From assembly GCA_001599755.1 (NCBI GenBank), contig BCHX01000004.1, forward strand, positions 1,240,001-1,304,000: a DNA stretch of 64,000 nt, given 5' to 3'. Below the pieces are notes generated by a model. It made no database searches. It was not told where the DNA came from and saw only the letters and a program-made list of their open reading frames with translations. Shown here in pieces: positions 10,302 through 20,701 of this stretch (position 1 is its first letter; each line of letters opens with the position of its first letter). Source of the DNA: Gliomastix tumulicola. Taxonomy: Eukaryota > Ascomycota > Sordariomycetes > Hypocreales > Bionectriaceae. A program made the position numbers and the translations under genes.

Positions 10302-12780
10302 GGTGATGGTCGTGAGGTGTAAGTGATGAGAGTAATTGGTATCAATTGGTCGTGTCGTACTACCAGCGCAGGATTATATCACATTGATGACAGACAATGG
10401 AAGGAAAAAGGAAAAGAACGAGAACAAGGAAACAAAAGACAGGCAAATGGAAGAAAGAGGGGTGGGCAAGACATTGTAATTATGAATGTAAGACAAGCGA
10501 CGAGAGCAGGCTGGCAGCATCCGAACGCAACAACAATCTGTGTCCGTGCACGGCCCCCGGCTCGGCTCAGCCTGCAAGCAAGCCTCCCCTTTTCCCCTAT
10601 TCTGATTCTAAAATATCACATCGCAGAATCCGGCGGATTGCAAGTAAGTCGGGAAGGGGCTGTTCCGGCCGGGGAGGGGAGTTGGGGGTCCTTCTTCTGT
10701 GATCATCGCGGAAACAGGTTCGGTTTCTGTGAGATGGGTGGGAAGCTGGAATACGGACGGTTGAGCAACCAACGGCGAATCCCTGTACAAGGAGCCAAAT
10801 ATAGCACAGGTCAGCCACAGGCCAGTCCCGATGCGGGCTAGCAGGATCACGTGACGCTGAGCTGTTCACAATGGGCGCCCAATGGGGAGGACTTTGGTGG
10901 AGCAGAATCACCAGAAATCACCACATCCACCCTGACATTCTGGGCTCTGTACATTAGCCTCTTCGTCGCTTGCCGATCTGCTGACGGGATCAGTGCTATT
11001 TTCCTGGAACCGCCAGAACACAGCCGCATGGACAGCCTCCCACGGCGGAATCCCATCGCAGGCCGGGCCCTACAGGGCTGGACGCAGCATCTCGGAAGTC
11101 GCCCATGATCCAGAGCCGCGGCGGGCGACAGGGACGCTCGGAGTCAGTGGCCGGAGATTAAGGTCTCTGGTTCTGGATGAGAGCTTCAAATTGCAGGATC
11201 GCATGTCAGATTGGAGAATTCCAGGGCCTGTTGGCCTTTACGTAGATGGATGGAGACTCTGCCTGAGTCCGCCTTGGGCTTCAATGAGCTGGCAAGTCAG
11301 TAAGTAGGCCGGACGTGACCGCCTCACGTTGGTTCGTGTCAGCGACCATTGCTCTCGACCTTAGAAACTTGGATACCATTCTGAACACAGTCCTCGATCT
11401 AGGCGTCATCATTGTCCAATGACGCCCTTTGCCAAGGGTGCATGTCTCGGGAAATGTGAAAGCAGGGCAATCTTGAGATGACGTGCTAAACTCATGTGAG
11501 TCGAAAGCCACACACCTGAGCGTATACGAAGTCGGTGATGGTCGAATAGGAATGAAACATGGCACCAGCCACACCCGAGGCTCTATGACGAGGGGAGAAT
11601 GCCAGCGAGTCTCACCACAATGTAATCAGCTTACTGTGGTGGTGCATCAATGAGCAGGTGATTCCATTCTAGAGGGTCTGATTCTGTGCCGGATATGTAG
11701 GGTAGCCAAGGTGAGGAGGGACAGTTGAAGCCAGAGATGGGACGGTACCGCACGACGCTCACATTGGGATGAATGCCTGAGGAGCAAAGCAAACCAACAA
11801 CTCCGTCGTCCGTCCGTGCGCTGACCGAATCGTGTGATGGGTGACCAGCCCCGCCAATTTGATAGGCCCCGAGCAGGACCAAGTGGCATCCCATTCCTGG
11901 TGCTGTCCCCCTCGATTCGTGACCCGCCACTTGGCCTTCATGCACAAGCGCCCGAAGGGCCACTTTAACCTGCCAATCGGCGGCCGATCCAGAGCACTTC
12001 TCCGTGGACAGGAAGCCCGAAGGACAGGAGGGCGAGACCGCCGTAGTGCCTGGTAGCGCCTGGTAGTACTGTCGTTGGCAGCTGAAAGGCCAGAAGCTGC
12101 GCCGAAACGCCCAGCGAGGTGTGTTGCGCAACCGCCCGCCACTGGTGGGGGAGCAGAATAAACCACACACTGCCCTGTAGCCAACCACACCGTCGCCGGA
12201 CACCGCTTTTTGTCACCCTGGAGGCGAGCTGCTGACCGACCGTAAGCACCCAGTCAAACCTGCTGCTGCCTCAGACACACCAGCCACCCGAGAAAAAAAG
12301 CTGGGCACGGGACGGGTGACTGACTGTACACGTACGCAAGCACAGGCCTCTCTCCAGGGGACATCCCATTCCCCATCCCGCCCAGTCCCGTTGCCGCCCA
12401 GGCCGTGCGAGACTTTGTGACGGGCAGCGAAATCACGCCTCCTGGACTCAAGACTGGGTGTGAGGTGGGCTTGGGATCGGCTGGGATCAGCGGTATCCTT
12501 CAGCGCTTGGCGCCGATTTCACGGGCGGGGACTGCCGTCTGCTACGGAGCACCATCCCCTAAAGAAGAGCGCCAAAACTTTTAGAGGGCGACTTTCCCAT
12601 CCCCCCCTCACCGTCTCTTTCGAGGCGACAGGTGAAACGTTCAAAGAGTGCTCTCCTGCCCTTCGCATTCCGAGTCTCCTTTTTTTGCTCCTTGACAGCC
12701 TTGCATTGCGCATTTATATACTTGTCTTGGGCTGCCGGTCGGGCGACAATCTTCTGTTCTTTTCGCAGCCACTTTTCAAA
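10302..12780. other. 2.5 kb gap, no confident gene; probable long upstream region of the next gene
   Basis: Open frames of up to 190 codons occur on the minus strand (about 11631-12203) but show no signal peptide, motif or plausible splicing. A short GCCTGGTAG duplication lies at about 12046-12066, and a TTATATA element sits about 65 nt upstream of the ATG at 12781. The gap may be a long regulatory region or hold a noncoding transcript. Confidence 0.4.
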
Positions 12781-14576
12781 ATGGCGGCGCTCGAGCAGAC
12801 CGTCACCATCATTAACAACTCCGGCAAGATTATCAGCACGGTACGTACCACTCTGCAGTGCAACGCCCGCATGGCAAAAATGCCACCCTCCATTACGTGA
12901 CACCACCTTTTTCTCCAAACAGGGAGCGCTGACGCACATCACTCTTCCTGTAGGGCAAGCAGCTGCTGTCAATCTTCCAGGAGGCAAAGGGCGCATACCA
13001 GGACAAGAGGTCCCAGATCAAATCGGACCGGCTCCAGCGGGCGCAGACCTTCGACCACGGAACCGCCAGCCGCGCCGCGCCCCCGGCCATCGAGCACCAC
13101 TACGAGGACTACCTGGAGGACGAGGACGACGACTACGAGTACGACTACAAATACCAGGACGACCGTCAGTCGCGCCGGGCGCCGGCGCCGCAGGGGTGGT
13201 ATGATGGACACAGCGAGGCGGGGTCGAGGGCGTCGCGGCGGTCGAGGAGCACACATTCGAGGCACCACCAGCACCAGCACCAGCAGCCCAGGGACCGGGA
13301 CGGCGGGAGTCAGTATGGAGGGTCGGTCCGGAGCCGCAGGCCGCCGCTGACGGTAGACAACCTGAAGACCTGGAGCGAGGTGTCGAGCACGGCGCCGAGC
13401 AAGGCCCCGCCGTCAGCGTACCGGAGCCCGTATGCTGAGACGATGGGTGCGTCCAGGATGGACTTGACGCATGCCGATGCGCGCAGCGTTGCGCTCACCG
13501 AGCGGCGCCCGGGGACGGCTCTCACCAGGAGGAGGTCGTTCACGCAGCTTGAGCGGAGGAGCACGTACCACCCGGGCGACGACCAGATTGTCCCCCGCCG
13601 CAGCAAGGAGATCGACATGCACCTGGCCTACGGCGACATCCCACCGGATCTGGAGCATCGCGTTGACCTCGACCCGACGCACGAGTCGATGTCGGCAGAG
13701 GGCAAGGCCAAGGCGCTCACGCGCAAGGTCGAGTTCCTGCTCGATGAGGCGCACTGTCTCCAGCACTCGGCTACCTCGACCATCTCCCACCTCCAGAAGA
13801 ACCCCGATGCGGCTGCAGCCGTCGCTCTCACCCTGACCGAGCTCTCCGGCGTCGTCGCCAAGATGTCGCCGGCCTTCCTCGGCCTGCTGAAGGGCAGCTC
13901 CCCCGCCGTCTTTGCTCTGCTCGCGTCACCCCAATTCCTCATCGGCACGGGCGCCGTCGTCGGCATCACCGTCATCATGTTCGGTGGCTGGAAGATCGTC
14001 AAGAGAGTCAAGGAGCAGCAGGCGGCCAGGGCAGCTCTGGCGTTCCAAGGCAATCCGGCCCCATACCCAATCGCGCCAACCGAATACAGCGACGGCGTGG
14101 ACGAAGCGCTCGTCATGGACGACGACCTCAGCACGATCGAGACCTGGAGGCGGGGTATCCCCGCGTACGGGGACAACGAGAGCGCCGACCTCGAGCTCAT
14201 CACCCCGCAGGCCGACCGCGACACGAGGCGCGACCGCGGCGACGACTTCGACACCAAGTCGCGACGGAGCACCAGGACGACCAAAACTACCAAGACGACC
14301 AAGACGACCAAGACGACCAAGTCGAAGCGCGAGGTCCCCGAGCGACAGAGCAGCCGCAACGCGACGGCCGAGAGCGTCGCCGGGACCGAGCGCAGCAAGA
14401 AGTCGAGCAAGAAGAAGGAGAACGTCAGCGTCAAGGCCATCGAGGACGGCCGTAGCCAGAAGAGCAACGAGCTGGACATGGTCTTCCGGCCGAAACCGCA
14501 GCGGCACGGCAGCAACATGCTCAAGGCGCTGTTCAAGGACAAGAAGGACAAGGAGGTCCCGGTACGAGTGAGATGA
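12781..14576 (+). CDS. conserved fungal protein with acidic-Tyr patch and one Gly-rich membrane helix, 560 aa, two exons
   Basis: Exon 12781..12840, intron 12841..12953 (phase 0), exon 12954..14576. An AG at 12922 would break the frame, so the TAG at 12953 is chosen as acceptor. The start MAALEQTVTIINNSGKI sits in good ATG context. Features: helical N terminus (about 21-60), an Asp/Glu/Tyr-rich stretch near 67-90, His/Arg/Ser low complexity near 110-140, a conserved central helical region (about 265-340), and a glycine-rich hydrophobic helix near 348-367 (GTGAVVGITVIMFGGWKI) followed by a basic segment. The tail has a Thr-Lys-Thr repeat from an ACCAAGACG tandem and is strongly Lys/Arg-rich. 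No known domain recognised; a membrane-anchored scaffold is only a guess. Confidence 0.82.
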
Positions 14577-14856
14577 TTACGATAACGACCAGCAATATTT
14601 TTTCTCTCTCTTTCTCGTCATTTACCTTACTTTTGGATATCATTGGGTCTGGAATTATTTTGTACAAAGCACGGCGGCATTCATTCGTTTTACGACTCAG
14701 GCCTCGAGATCGCATGTTGAACAGCCTGAATGGGAAGGTGGCTAGAGTGGGGCTCGTAGATCCTACAGAAACATCTTGAAAGGGGGGGTTTGAATCTTAT
14801 CACTTCTCTTTGGAATTGAACACATCTTCTTCTCTCAACTCTCTAGAAACGCAATC

Positions 14857-15882
14857 ATGGCTCGGTTGTTGATTGTTGCTGCTCTCCTGACCTCGGTCGC
14901 CCGCGCGTCGTCGCCTGGCCTCCCCTTCGTGATCAACACCTGGGGAGGCGCCTTCACCGCTGCCACTGACGCCGCCTATCTCGCCCTGCACGGGTCCAAC
15001 GGGTCGTCGGCGCTCGACGCTGTCGAGATTGGCTGCGCGACGTGCGAGAAAAACCAGTGCGACGGCAGCGTCGGCTTCGGCGGTTCGCCCGACGAGAACT
15101 GCGAGACCACGCTGGACGCCATGATCATGGAGGGCACGAGCATGAAGTCGGGCGCCGTGGCGGCCCTGCGGCGCGTCAAGAATGCCATTGGCGTCGCGCG
15201 CGCGGTGCTCGAGCACACGACGCACACGCTGCTCGCGGGCGATCTCGCCACCGCGTTTGCCGTGGAGAACGGGTTCAGGGAGGAGGACCTCACGACCGAG
15301 GCGTCGGAGTCGCGGTGCAGGGCCTGGAGGGACGAGGCGTCGTGCCAGCCTAACTACCGCATCAACGTCTCGCCCGACGCGTCCACGTCCTGCGGGCCCT
15401 ACACGCCGCTCTCGCAGATCCCGCTCAGCTACAGGCGTCAGGCCTCGCACGACACCATCTCGCAGATCGCCATCCACGTCGACGGCACCATGGCGGCGGG
15501 AACGACGACCAACGGCGCCTCGCACAAGGTCCCCGGGCGCGTGGGCGACGGCCCCATCACCGGCTCGGGCTCCTACGTCGACGGCGACGTGGGCGGCTGC
15601 GGCGCCACGGGCGACGGAGACATCATGATGCGCTTCCTGCCCTGCTACCAGGCCGTCGAGAACCTGCGCCGCGGGATGACGCCCACCGAGGCCGCCGAGG
15701 ATGCGGTGGCTCGGATGGTGCGCAAGTACCCGGAGGTCTCGAGCGGTATCGTCGTCGTGGACAACAAGGGGAACCACGGCGGCGCGGGGAGTGGCTGGAC
15801 GTTCACCTACGCCTATCGCGGAGGATGCATGAAGGAGACCAAGGTGGTGGCTGTTGAGCCGCTGGAACTGGAGGAGCTGTAA
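14857..15882 (+). CDS. secreted N4-(beta-N-acetylglucosaminyl)-L-asparaginase (glycosylasparaginase), 341 aa
   Basis: Ntn-hydrolase that releases Asn-linked GlcNAc from degraded glycopeptides, normally vacuolar or secreted. Signal peptide about 1-17. INTWGGAF and the DAVEIGCATCE block open the alpha chain; GSVGFGGSPDE and TTLDAMIMEG follow in family order. The autoprocessing site is HDT, giving Thr200 as N-terminal nucleophile of the beta chain, followed by HVDGTMAAGTTTNG, GRVGDGPITGSG and YVDGDVGGCGATGDGD, the substrate-binding segments. Length matches eukaryotic glycosylasparaginases. Cysteine pairs in both chains fit a secretory protein. No intron. Confidence 0.93.
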   Translation: MARLLIVAALLTSVARASSPGLPFVINTWGGAFTAATDAAYLALHGSNGSSALDAVEIGCATCEKNQCDGSVGFGGSPDENCETTLDAMIMEGTSMKSGAVAALRRVKNAIGVARAVLEHTTHTLLAGDLATAFAVENGFREEDLTTEASESRCRAWRDEASCQPNYRINVSPDASTSCGPYTPLSQIPLSYRRQASHDTISQIAIHVDGTMAAGTTTNGASHKVPGRVGDGPITGSGSYVDGDVGGCGATGDGDIMMRFLPCYQAVENLRRGMTPTEAAEDAVARMVRKYPEVSSGIVVVDNKGNHGGAGSGWTFTYAYRGGCMKETKVVAVEPLELEEL

Positions 15883-16713
15883 CTATCTGAGTGGGTGCCA
15901 CATCAATGCGTGCGTTTGTCAATGCGTTTATTGTATATGGATAACCTCAGTATAAATTCACAGATTTTTCGCAAACGGAGAAGCTTCCAGCATTGACGAG
16001 CCGAGGCCATCCAGGCAGTGTTGCATCCTCCGTTTGCCTGGCGTTATGTTTCCTCTATTGTCACGTCACTGCCACAATGCAAACGAGGCGCTGTGAAAAG
16101 GCCTGAAACAAGTCCGTCAAGGCAGTGGCGATATTCGGACCTGGCACCTTCCGTCTGTATTATCTTGTGAACCTTGCTGGTCACCTGCAAGGCTACTATT
16201 GGCCGCTTACGGAGCTCCGACGCGTACCTTCTCCGTCCCAAAATGATACGATATCTCTCTCACCTCAGCTTCAGCCTTGTCTAAATCTAGCTCCTCCTCC
16301 CTCTTTTGCGAGTGCGATATCGGAGGCTCCCGAAACATCCCGTTCAGTTTCAGCAGCACGACTCTTTCGGAGTGCTATTGCATGCAAGCACCTTGCCCCA
16401 GTCATTGTTCTGCCCACCGCTTTTCACAGCTCAGCTGCAATGGATGCCTTAAAAAACATGACGTGATTCACGCACAACCTGAGCTTTTCAACATCCCTCC
16501 GTGACCTACCTCGACTCCGATCTCCTGCAGCACAAGCTACAGGAAGCATCACACACTCGAGATTCGTCGTTATAAAGAACGCGAGAGGTAAGCCTCATCT
16601 TCCCTCATCTTCCCTCATCTTTCATCTTCTCATCTCTCTTCTCAAAACGACCCCAACTAACCTTGCCCTCCCAGTTCAACCTCACCAACCAACCGACGCA
16701 TCCATCATCAACC
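15883..16713. other. intergenic; CT-rich leader of the following gene
   Basis: No gene recognised. Positions about 16594-16640 are a pyrimidine tract with a repeated CATCTTCCCT unit, the usual fungal core-promoter/leader style. Confidence 0.5.
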
Positions 16714-17214
16714 ATGGGCCTCAACATCCGCGTCAACCCTCCCCCGGAGGCCAACCCCAACGTGCCCCTCCGCCCGGCTCCCGTCCTCGAGTACTGGCCC
16801 CCCGTCGAGAACATGCAGTTCGCCCCGGACGCCGTCCTCGTCCGCATCACCGTCAAGGGACGCAACTACTCGATCCCGCCCTAGGACGGCGCCGACGAGC
16901 AGGTCATCCACGGCGACCTGGAGATCAAGGGCGAGCGCGACCGGCCCGGAACCGAGAACTGGCTCTTCCGCGTCGACAACCTGCTCTTCCACGAGGCCGC
17001 GCGCGACGCCGTCTGGACGCTGCAGGCGCAGCTCTTCATCGACGGCGTGAAGCTGCACAGCTACGACCTCCCCGGCATCTTCGTCCACGGGGGCCCGCTG
17101 CCGCCTGATACTGCTGCGCAGCAGGCTGCGGAGGCCAAGGCGAAGGGGGACTATGAGACTCGGGTTGTGGAGGCGAAGAACCGGCTGGCGAATAGGACGC
17201 TCATATGGTGGTGA
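16714..17214 (+). pseudogene. small conserved-looking protein gene with one in-frame UAG (166 codons if read through)
   Basis: The ATG at 16714 (ACCATGG context) opens a frame stopped by TAG at 16882..16884 after 56 codons. The same frame then continues with clear coding character for 109 codons to TGA at 17212..17214. Both halves form one even protein: VLVRITVKGRNYSIPP before the stop, DGADEQVIHGDLEIKGE and HSYDLPGIFVHGGP after it, suggesting one beta-sandwich-like domain. No frameshift is seen. Explanations: a CAG-to-TAG nonsense change (a CpA-to-TpA step, as RIP makes), UAG-to-UGG RNA editing during sexual development, or a weak 54-nt intron 16831..16884 ending in CCCTAG. The family is not recognised. 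Confidence 0.6.
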
Positions 17215-18002
17215 ATATGTGAGAGGCGAGCGGGCACCGAGATGGGATGGCTAGCTAGACTTATGATGTCGATCTACCATGGAGTCTGAATGTCAAGTTT
17301 GCCGGGGATGATCTCGACCCCTTATTATGGATTTCATCGCAACGTGAATCATCGTTTTCTCGCACTTAATCATACGGGACAATAGAGTGATGGGTCATGA
17401 TGTCTGAGGTTATGGATACGCTGAGGGTATCACACGAATGTGCTGGGGAGCCGTCAAGAAGGTTGAGCCACACCAGCCATCGCCACCGTCAAGCCACCCC
17501 TGGGAGCCCAGCCACCTCATACCTAATGGAAGAAGGGTTTATAAGTGATGGCGTCTTTATACCCCCCAGGAACATGTGGAGGAAGTCATATATGGCGCAG
17601 TTGGCAAAAGCGCAACATTTATCTGCCATCTGCTGACATCTACCTGCCATATGTCTGGCTATTTTTGCCATTGAGTACTATTTTGCTCTTCGAGACGGTT
17701 CACACTTGTAGCATTTGGGTCTATGGGCGAAAACATGCTGGCTCCATTGTCACTTGTGGACGCCCGGGTGTTGGTCGTATCGCATGTCGTCGTATGAGAT
17801 TACGACCTCTCAGACGTCTGGGCCTGGGTTCAACTTCTTCCATCTGCTTTCTTTTTTGCTTTTTTTTTTCTCATCTGCACATCTTCTCATCATCTCGCTG
17901 ATGCTCGCTGAACAAAGTCTGGGGGATTTATCAAGCGGTGTTTATGGTAAACGGGATGACAGATGCCCCCTGAGACTACCCAAGATGACTGTAAAACGTC
18001 CA
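17215..18002. other. intergenic between convergent genes, no gene seen
   Basis: Contains a T-rich tract near 17851-17870. No frame here has family features. Confidence 0.5.
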
Positions 18003-18848
18003 TTATTTACCAGCAATAAAACTCTTAACAAGCCCTGCAATCTCATCGGGCCCATCTTCCGGTGAGAAATGACCGCAACCTTCCAAAATGTGAAGCTGAG
18101 ACCCCGGGATCGCTCCATGCAGCTTGCGCGCCCAGTCCGTGACCTGCCAGCTATCCTGCGCACCCCAAATCAGCTGCACGGGAATCCTCCCGAGCTCCGA
18201 AACTCTGTCGGCGATCTCCATGGTATGCTTGTTGTCGTAGTGCCGGATCTGATGCTGGACGAGACTGGCCTGCCCAACGGGGCCGGAGATGTATCCCAGA
18301 TATGTGTCCAGGCTGGAGTCGGTGAATCTGTCCTGTTTGTGGACAGCCGAGAGGAGCCACTCCCGGAAGTGTGCCTCGTGGTCCTCGTCTGGTGCTTTGA
18401 TCAGCGCCCCTAGACCCTTTTGCATCTGCTCTCGGGTACGCTTGGAGGGGTAGCTGTCAAAGGAGACGACGTCGATGAGTGTGAGGCTGCGGAAGAGATG
18501 TGGCGAGAATATCCCCAGCCTCTGCGCGATCCCGCCACCAATGTCGTGTGCTACAACATGCGCCTTATCCAGGCCCCAGTGCTGGAGGAGAGCCTCGAGG
18601 ATGGGGACCTGCCCGGAGATGGAGGTGTCGATGGCTGGGTCCCATGGACGCTCAGAAAGGCCATATCCCAGGAGGTCGAAGACGTGCACTTTGTAGCCCG
18701 CGGAGGTGAGTATTGGGAGGACGTTGCGCCAGATGAGGGAGGAAGATGGAGTCCCGTGTATGAGCACGACTGGGTCTCCTTGGCCGTAGACGCCGTGGGC
18801 GATTCTCGTGCCGTTGACGAGAACGTGCTGGGTCGCAAGGGTATCCAT
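18003..18848 (-). CDS. alpha/beta-hydrolase, haloalkane dehalogenase / epoxide hydrolase-like, 281 aa
   Basis: The LIHGTPSSS oxyanion loop (about 29-37), nucleophile elbow VVAHDIGG with Asp102, acid Asp232 in WGAQDSW and His260 in EGCGHFSPED form the Asp-Asp-His triad of the dehalogenase/epoxide-hydrolase branch rather than the Ser triad of esterases. It is soluble. The frame is open 50 codons further upstream to 18998, but a TATA-like TATAAG on the minus strand at 19029..19024 would put transcription start near 18995, so the Met at 18848, just before VNGTRIAHG, is preferred. Substrate is unknown. No intron. Confidence 0.85.
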   Translation of the reverse strand: MDTLATQHVLVNGTRIAHGVYGQGDPVVLIHGTPSSSLIWRNVLPILTSAGYKVHVFDLLGYGLSERPWDPAIDTSISGQVPILEALLQHWGLDKAHVVAHDIGGGIAQRLGIFSPHLFRSLTLIDVVSFDSYPSKRTREQMQKGLGALIKAPDEDHEAHFREWLLSAVHKQDRFTDSSLDTYLGYISGPVGQASLVQHQIRHYDNKHTMEIADRVSELGRIPVQLIWGAQDSWQVTDWARKLHGAIPGSQLHILEGCGHFSPEDGPDEIAGLVKSFIAGK

Positions 18849-19245
18849 TGAGAACAGACTTGATTTCGGCGATGGTTTGGAACCTTTGTCGGCAAAGAAA
18901 GGGAAATGCAGATGATGAAGCCCATGCATTATGAGGGATTGATGGGAGTTCCCTGCCATTTGTAAGCTGCTGTCGTCTGAAGGGCGCAGTGTCCACATAT
19001 CCCGTTCTCAAGCACAGCTGCCACTTATATCTATTTTCCACCAGCTTGCTAGATACATGATGTAATGCCAAGAGCCTATAGCTGCTGCTCGTTTTAGAAG
19101 CCTACTATCGCTAACAGATGGGCTGATGCAATAGTCTGGATCTTTTCTGGCTGCGACTGTGCCAGTTCGCTTTCATCCACTCTAGATTCGGTATTCGTTG
19201 CTTTAAGTTCAAATAGCTCTAGATTTAACCATCTTTTTCATCATT
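18849..19245. other. upstream region of the alpha/beta-hydrolase and 3' flank of the next minus-strand gene
   Basis: Holds the TATA-like box at 19024-19029 (minus strand). No other element is recognised. Confidence 0.5.
19024..19029 (-). promoter_or_regulatory. TATA-like box of the alpha/beta-hydrolase gene
   Basis: Minus-strand TATAAG about 180 nt upstream of the preferred ATG at 18848. Its position argues against the longer frame starting at 18998. Confidence 0.35.
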
Positions 19246-20148
19246 CTATGGAGCTGTTATTTGTGATTGTGCCTCTTCAATTGCCTCAGGAGCCTGCAAC
19301 AGCCTCGGCCACGGAAAGCCCATCTCGGTGAACTCAGTACACGAGGACAGCGACGGATGCATAAGCACAGTAGAACCGTCAAGCAGCACCGGGTCGTCTC
19401 TATCCTGCATCAGCCGCTTCGTGAACAGCCTCCGAGGATCTAGACTGAACTTGACCACCGGCTTCACAGACACTCTCAGCCAGAACGCCTCCTGCGGGCG
19501 GCACGACAGAAGCACGATGCCCCTGAACGAGCGGAATATCCCTTCCTTGCTGACGGGGTTCTCCGTCAGATCCCAGGTCACCGAGTTCGCGCCATCATCA
19601 TGATCGTCATCCTGGGCCAGGTTCCCGTACAGCTCAGTCCTGCCCTCCTGGGTCTTGGTCGTGTCTCTCGACCACGAGGGCGTGACGCCTGCCGACGCGA
19701 AGGGCAGGCCGAACGTGATGGGCACCTCGACTCCGACGGACATGCTGTCGTTCTTCTCCCGCACTCTGCCAAGCATCTGTTTCGGCGCAAAGTTGGCCAC
19801 GATGGGGTCCAGCGAAGGGTCCTTGGAGCGGACGGAAGGGTCTTGCGGATCGATCGCCTTCTCGAACGTCACCTCGATCTCGGCAGTAGAGAAGCGACTC
19901 CCCGCCCTGGGTGGGAACCGGAATGCAAAGTCCAGGCCGACGAGGCAGGCTGATTTGCCGTCGTACGTGCCGTATTGCACGTGCCTGACGTAGGCGCTGT
20001 ACCCTGTCTTGCCGATCTGCTCCTGCGTCGCGAGCGAGCGGTTCACCCTGCCATTGTTCTCGATGCGGAGTAGCGACTCGGGGTCATCTGACAAGAAGAA
20101 GTCTGTGTCGAAGCCAAGTTCACTGGGCGGATCAGAGTCTGTGGACAT
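19246..20148 (-). CDS. uncharacterised fungal protein, beta-rich, 300 aa
   Basis: Not recognised. The first true ATG is at 20148 (MSTDSDPPSEL). It is a soluble, acidic protein with no signal peptide or membrane helix. Alternating hydrophobic stretches (KSACLVGLDFAFRFPPR, RFSTAEIEVTFEKA, GIVLLSCRPQEAFWLRVSVK) suggest a beta-sandwich, with an Asp/His-rich loop near the middle. It lies between the hydrolase and the TRP-like gene, all on the minus strand, with no sign of shared regulation. No intron. Confidence 0.72.
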   Translation of the reverse strand: MSTDSDPPSELGFDTDFFLSDDPESLLRIENNGRVNRSLATQEQIGKTGYSAYVRHVQYGTYDGKSACLVGLDFAFRFPPRAGSRFSTAEIEVTFEKAIDPQDPSVRSKDPSLDPIVANFAPKQMLGRVREKNDSMSVGVEVPITFGLPFASAGVTPSWSRDTTKTQEGRTELYGNLAQDDDHDDGANSVTWDLTENPVSKEGIFRSFRGIVLLSCRPQEAFWLRVSVKPVVKFSLDPRRLFTKRLMQDRDDPVLLDGSTVLMHPSLSSCTEFTEMGFPWPRLLQAPEAIEEAQSQITAP

Positions 20149-20701
20149 GGCTGGCGTCGACAGCGATTGCAGCAATTACTTGAATGCAATGTCCAGTGAG
20201 GTTCCTTATTATCAGCGATGGATTGCACAGAGGTCGTTGTCGGAAATACAGCTAACTAGTTAGGCGTCACGAGCTGACCACATGGCCGCCGGATTGCAGG
20301 CCTTGAGCCAGGCAGACAAAACGGAACCAGGAGATGTTCCGTCCCGGAAAGATATCACTTACCCTGTAATACCCCATGGCTCACAGCCCCAGAGTGAAGA
20401 CAACGGTGAGCCACAAAGTGTACCACCAGTGCAACACATAGTATATATATCTCACAGTCATTACCTAGATAGATGAAATAGCTCACCAGCTATCATTAAA
20501 GCACCTTGCTTACACGCACCCTTTGCTAAATGACTATACTGAGGCAGAGCGTCCTCAACGTTGCCAATCCTAGCAGGCTTCAGGGGCGAGGAACGGATGA
20601 TCTCCTTTCTTCAATGGGACTGGAAGAGTTTTCTTGAAATTCAGCTTAGGTTGAAATCATGTAGCGGCATAAGCACATCTAAGTTCTCTCGAGTCCATCG
20701 A
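20149..20701. other. intergenic containing a diverged dispersed repeat
   Basis: No gene. About 20440-20528 resembles 59733-59819 (see the repeat entries). The remainder shows nothing recognisable. Confidence 0.55.
20440..20528 (+). repeat. dispersed repeat, copy A (transposon remnant?)
   Basis: The core AGTCATTACC ... ATAGCTCACC ... TAAAGCA(C/T)CTTGCT is about 80% identical to 59749-59819 in the same orientation by hand alignment. Most differences are C/T or G/A transitions. Similarity continues weakly to the left (ACACA(T)AGTATA). No coding capacity or terminal repeats could be defined. Confidence 0.65.

Noticed and set aside
11631..12203. 190-codon minus-strand frame in the 10.3-12.8 kb gap
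   Set aside because: No motif, membrane segment or coherent splice extension; several frames stay open here on both strands.
14800..15777. 325-codon antisense frame over the glycosylasparaginase
   Set aside because: Antisense to a clear enzyme; the absence of stops follows from GC-rich third positions.
16831..16884. 54-nt intron removing the UAG of the small gene
   Set aside because: Phase would fit (GTCCTC donor, CCCTAG acceptor), but the donor is poor and the removed codons look like a normal beta-strand. Kept as an alternative only.
19246..20148. Gasdermin-like protein near the CHAT gene
   Set aside because: The beta-rich 300-aa protein lacks any gasdermin-like pattern and is separated from the CHAT gene by two others.
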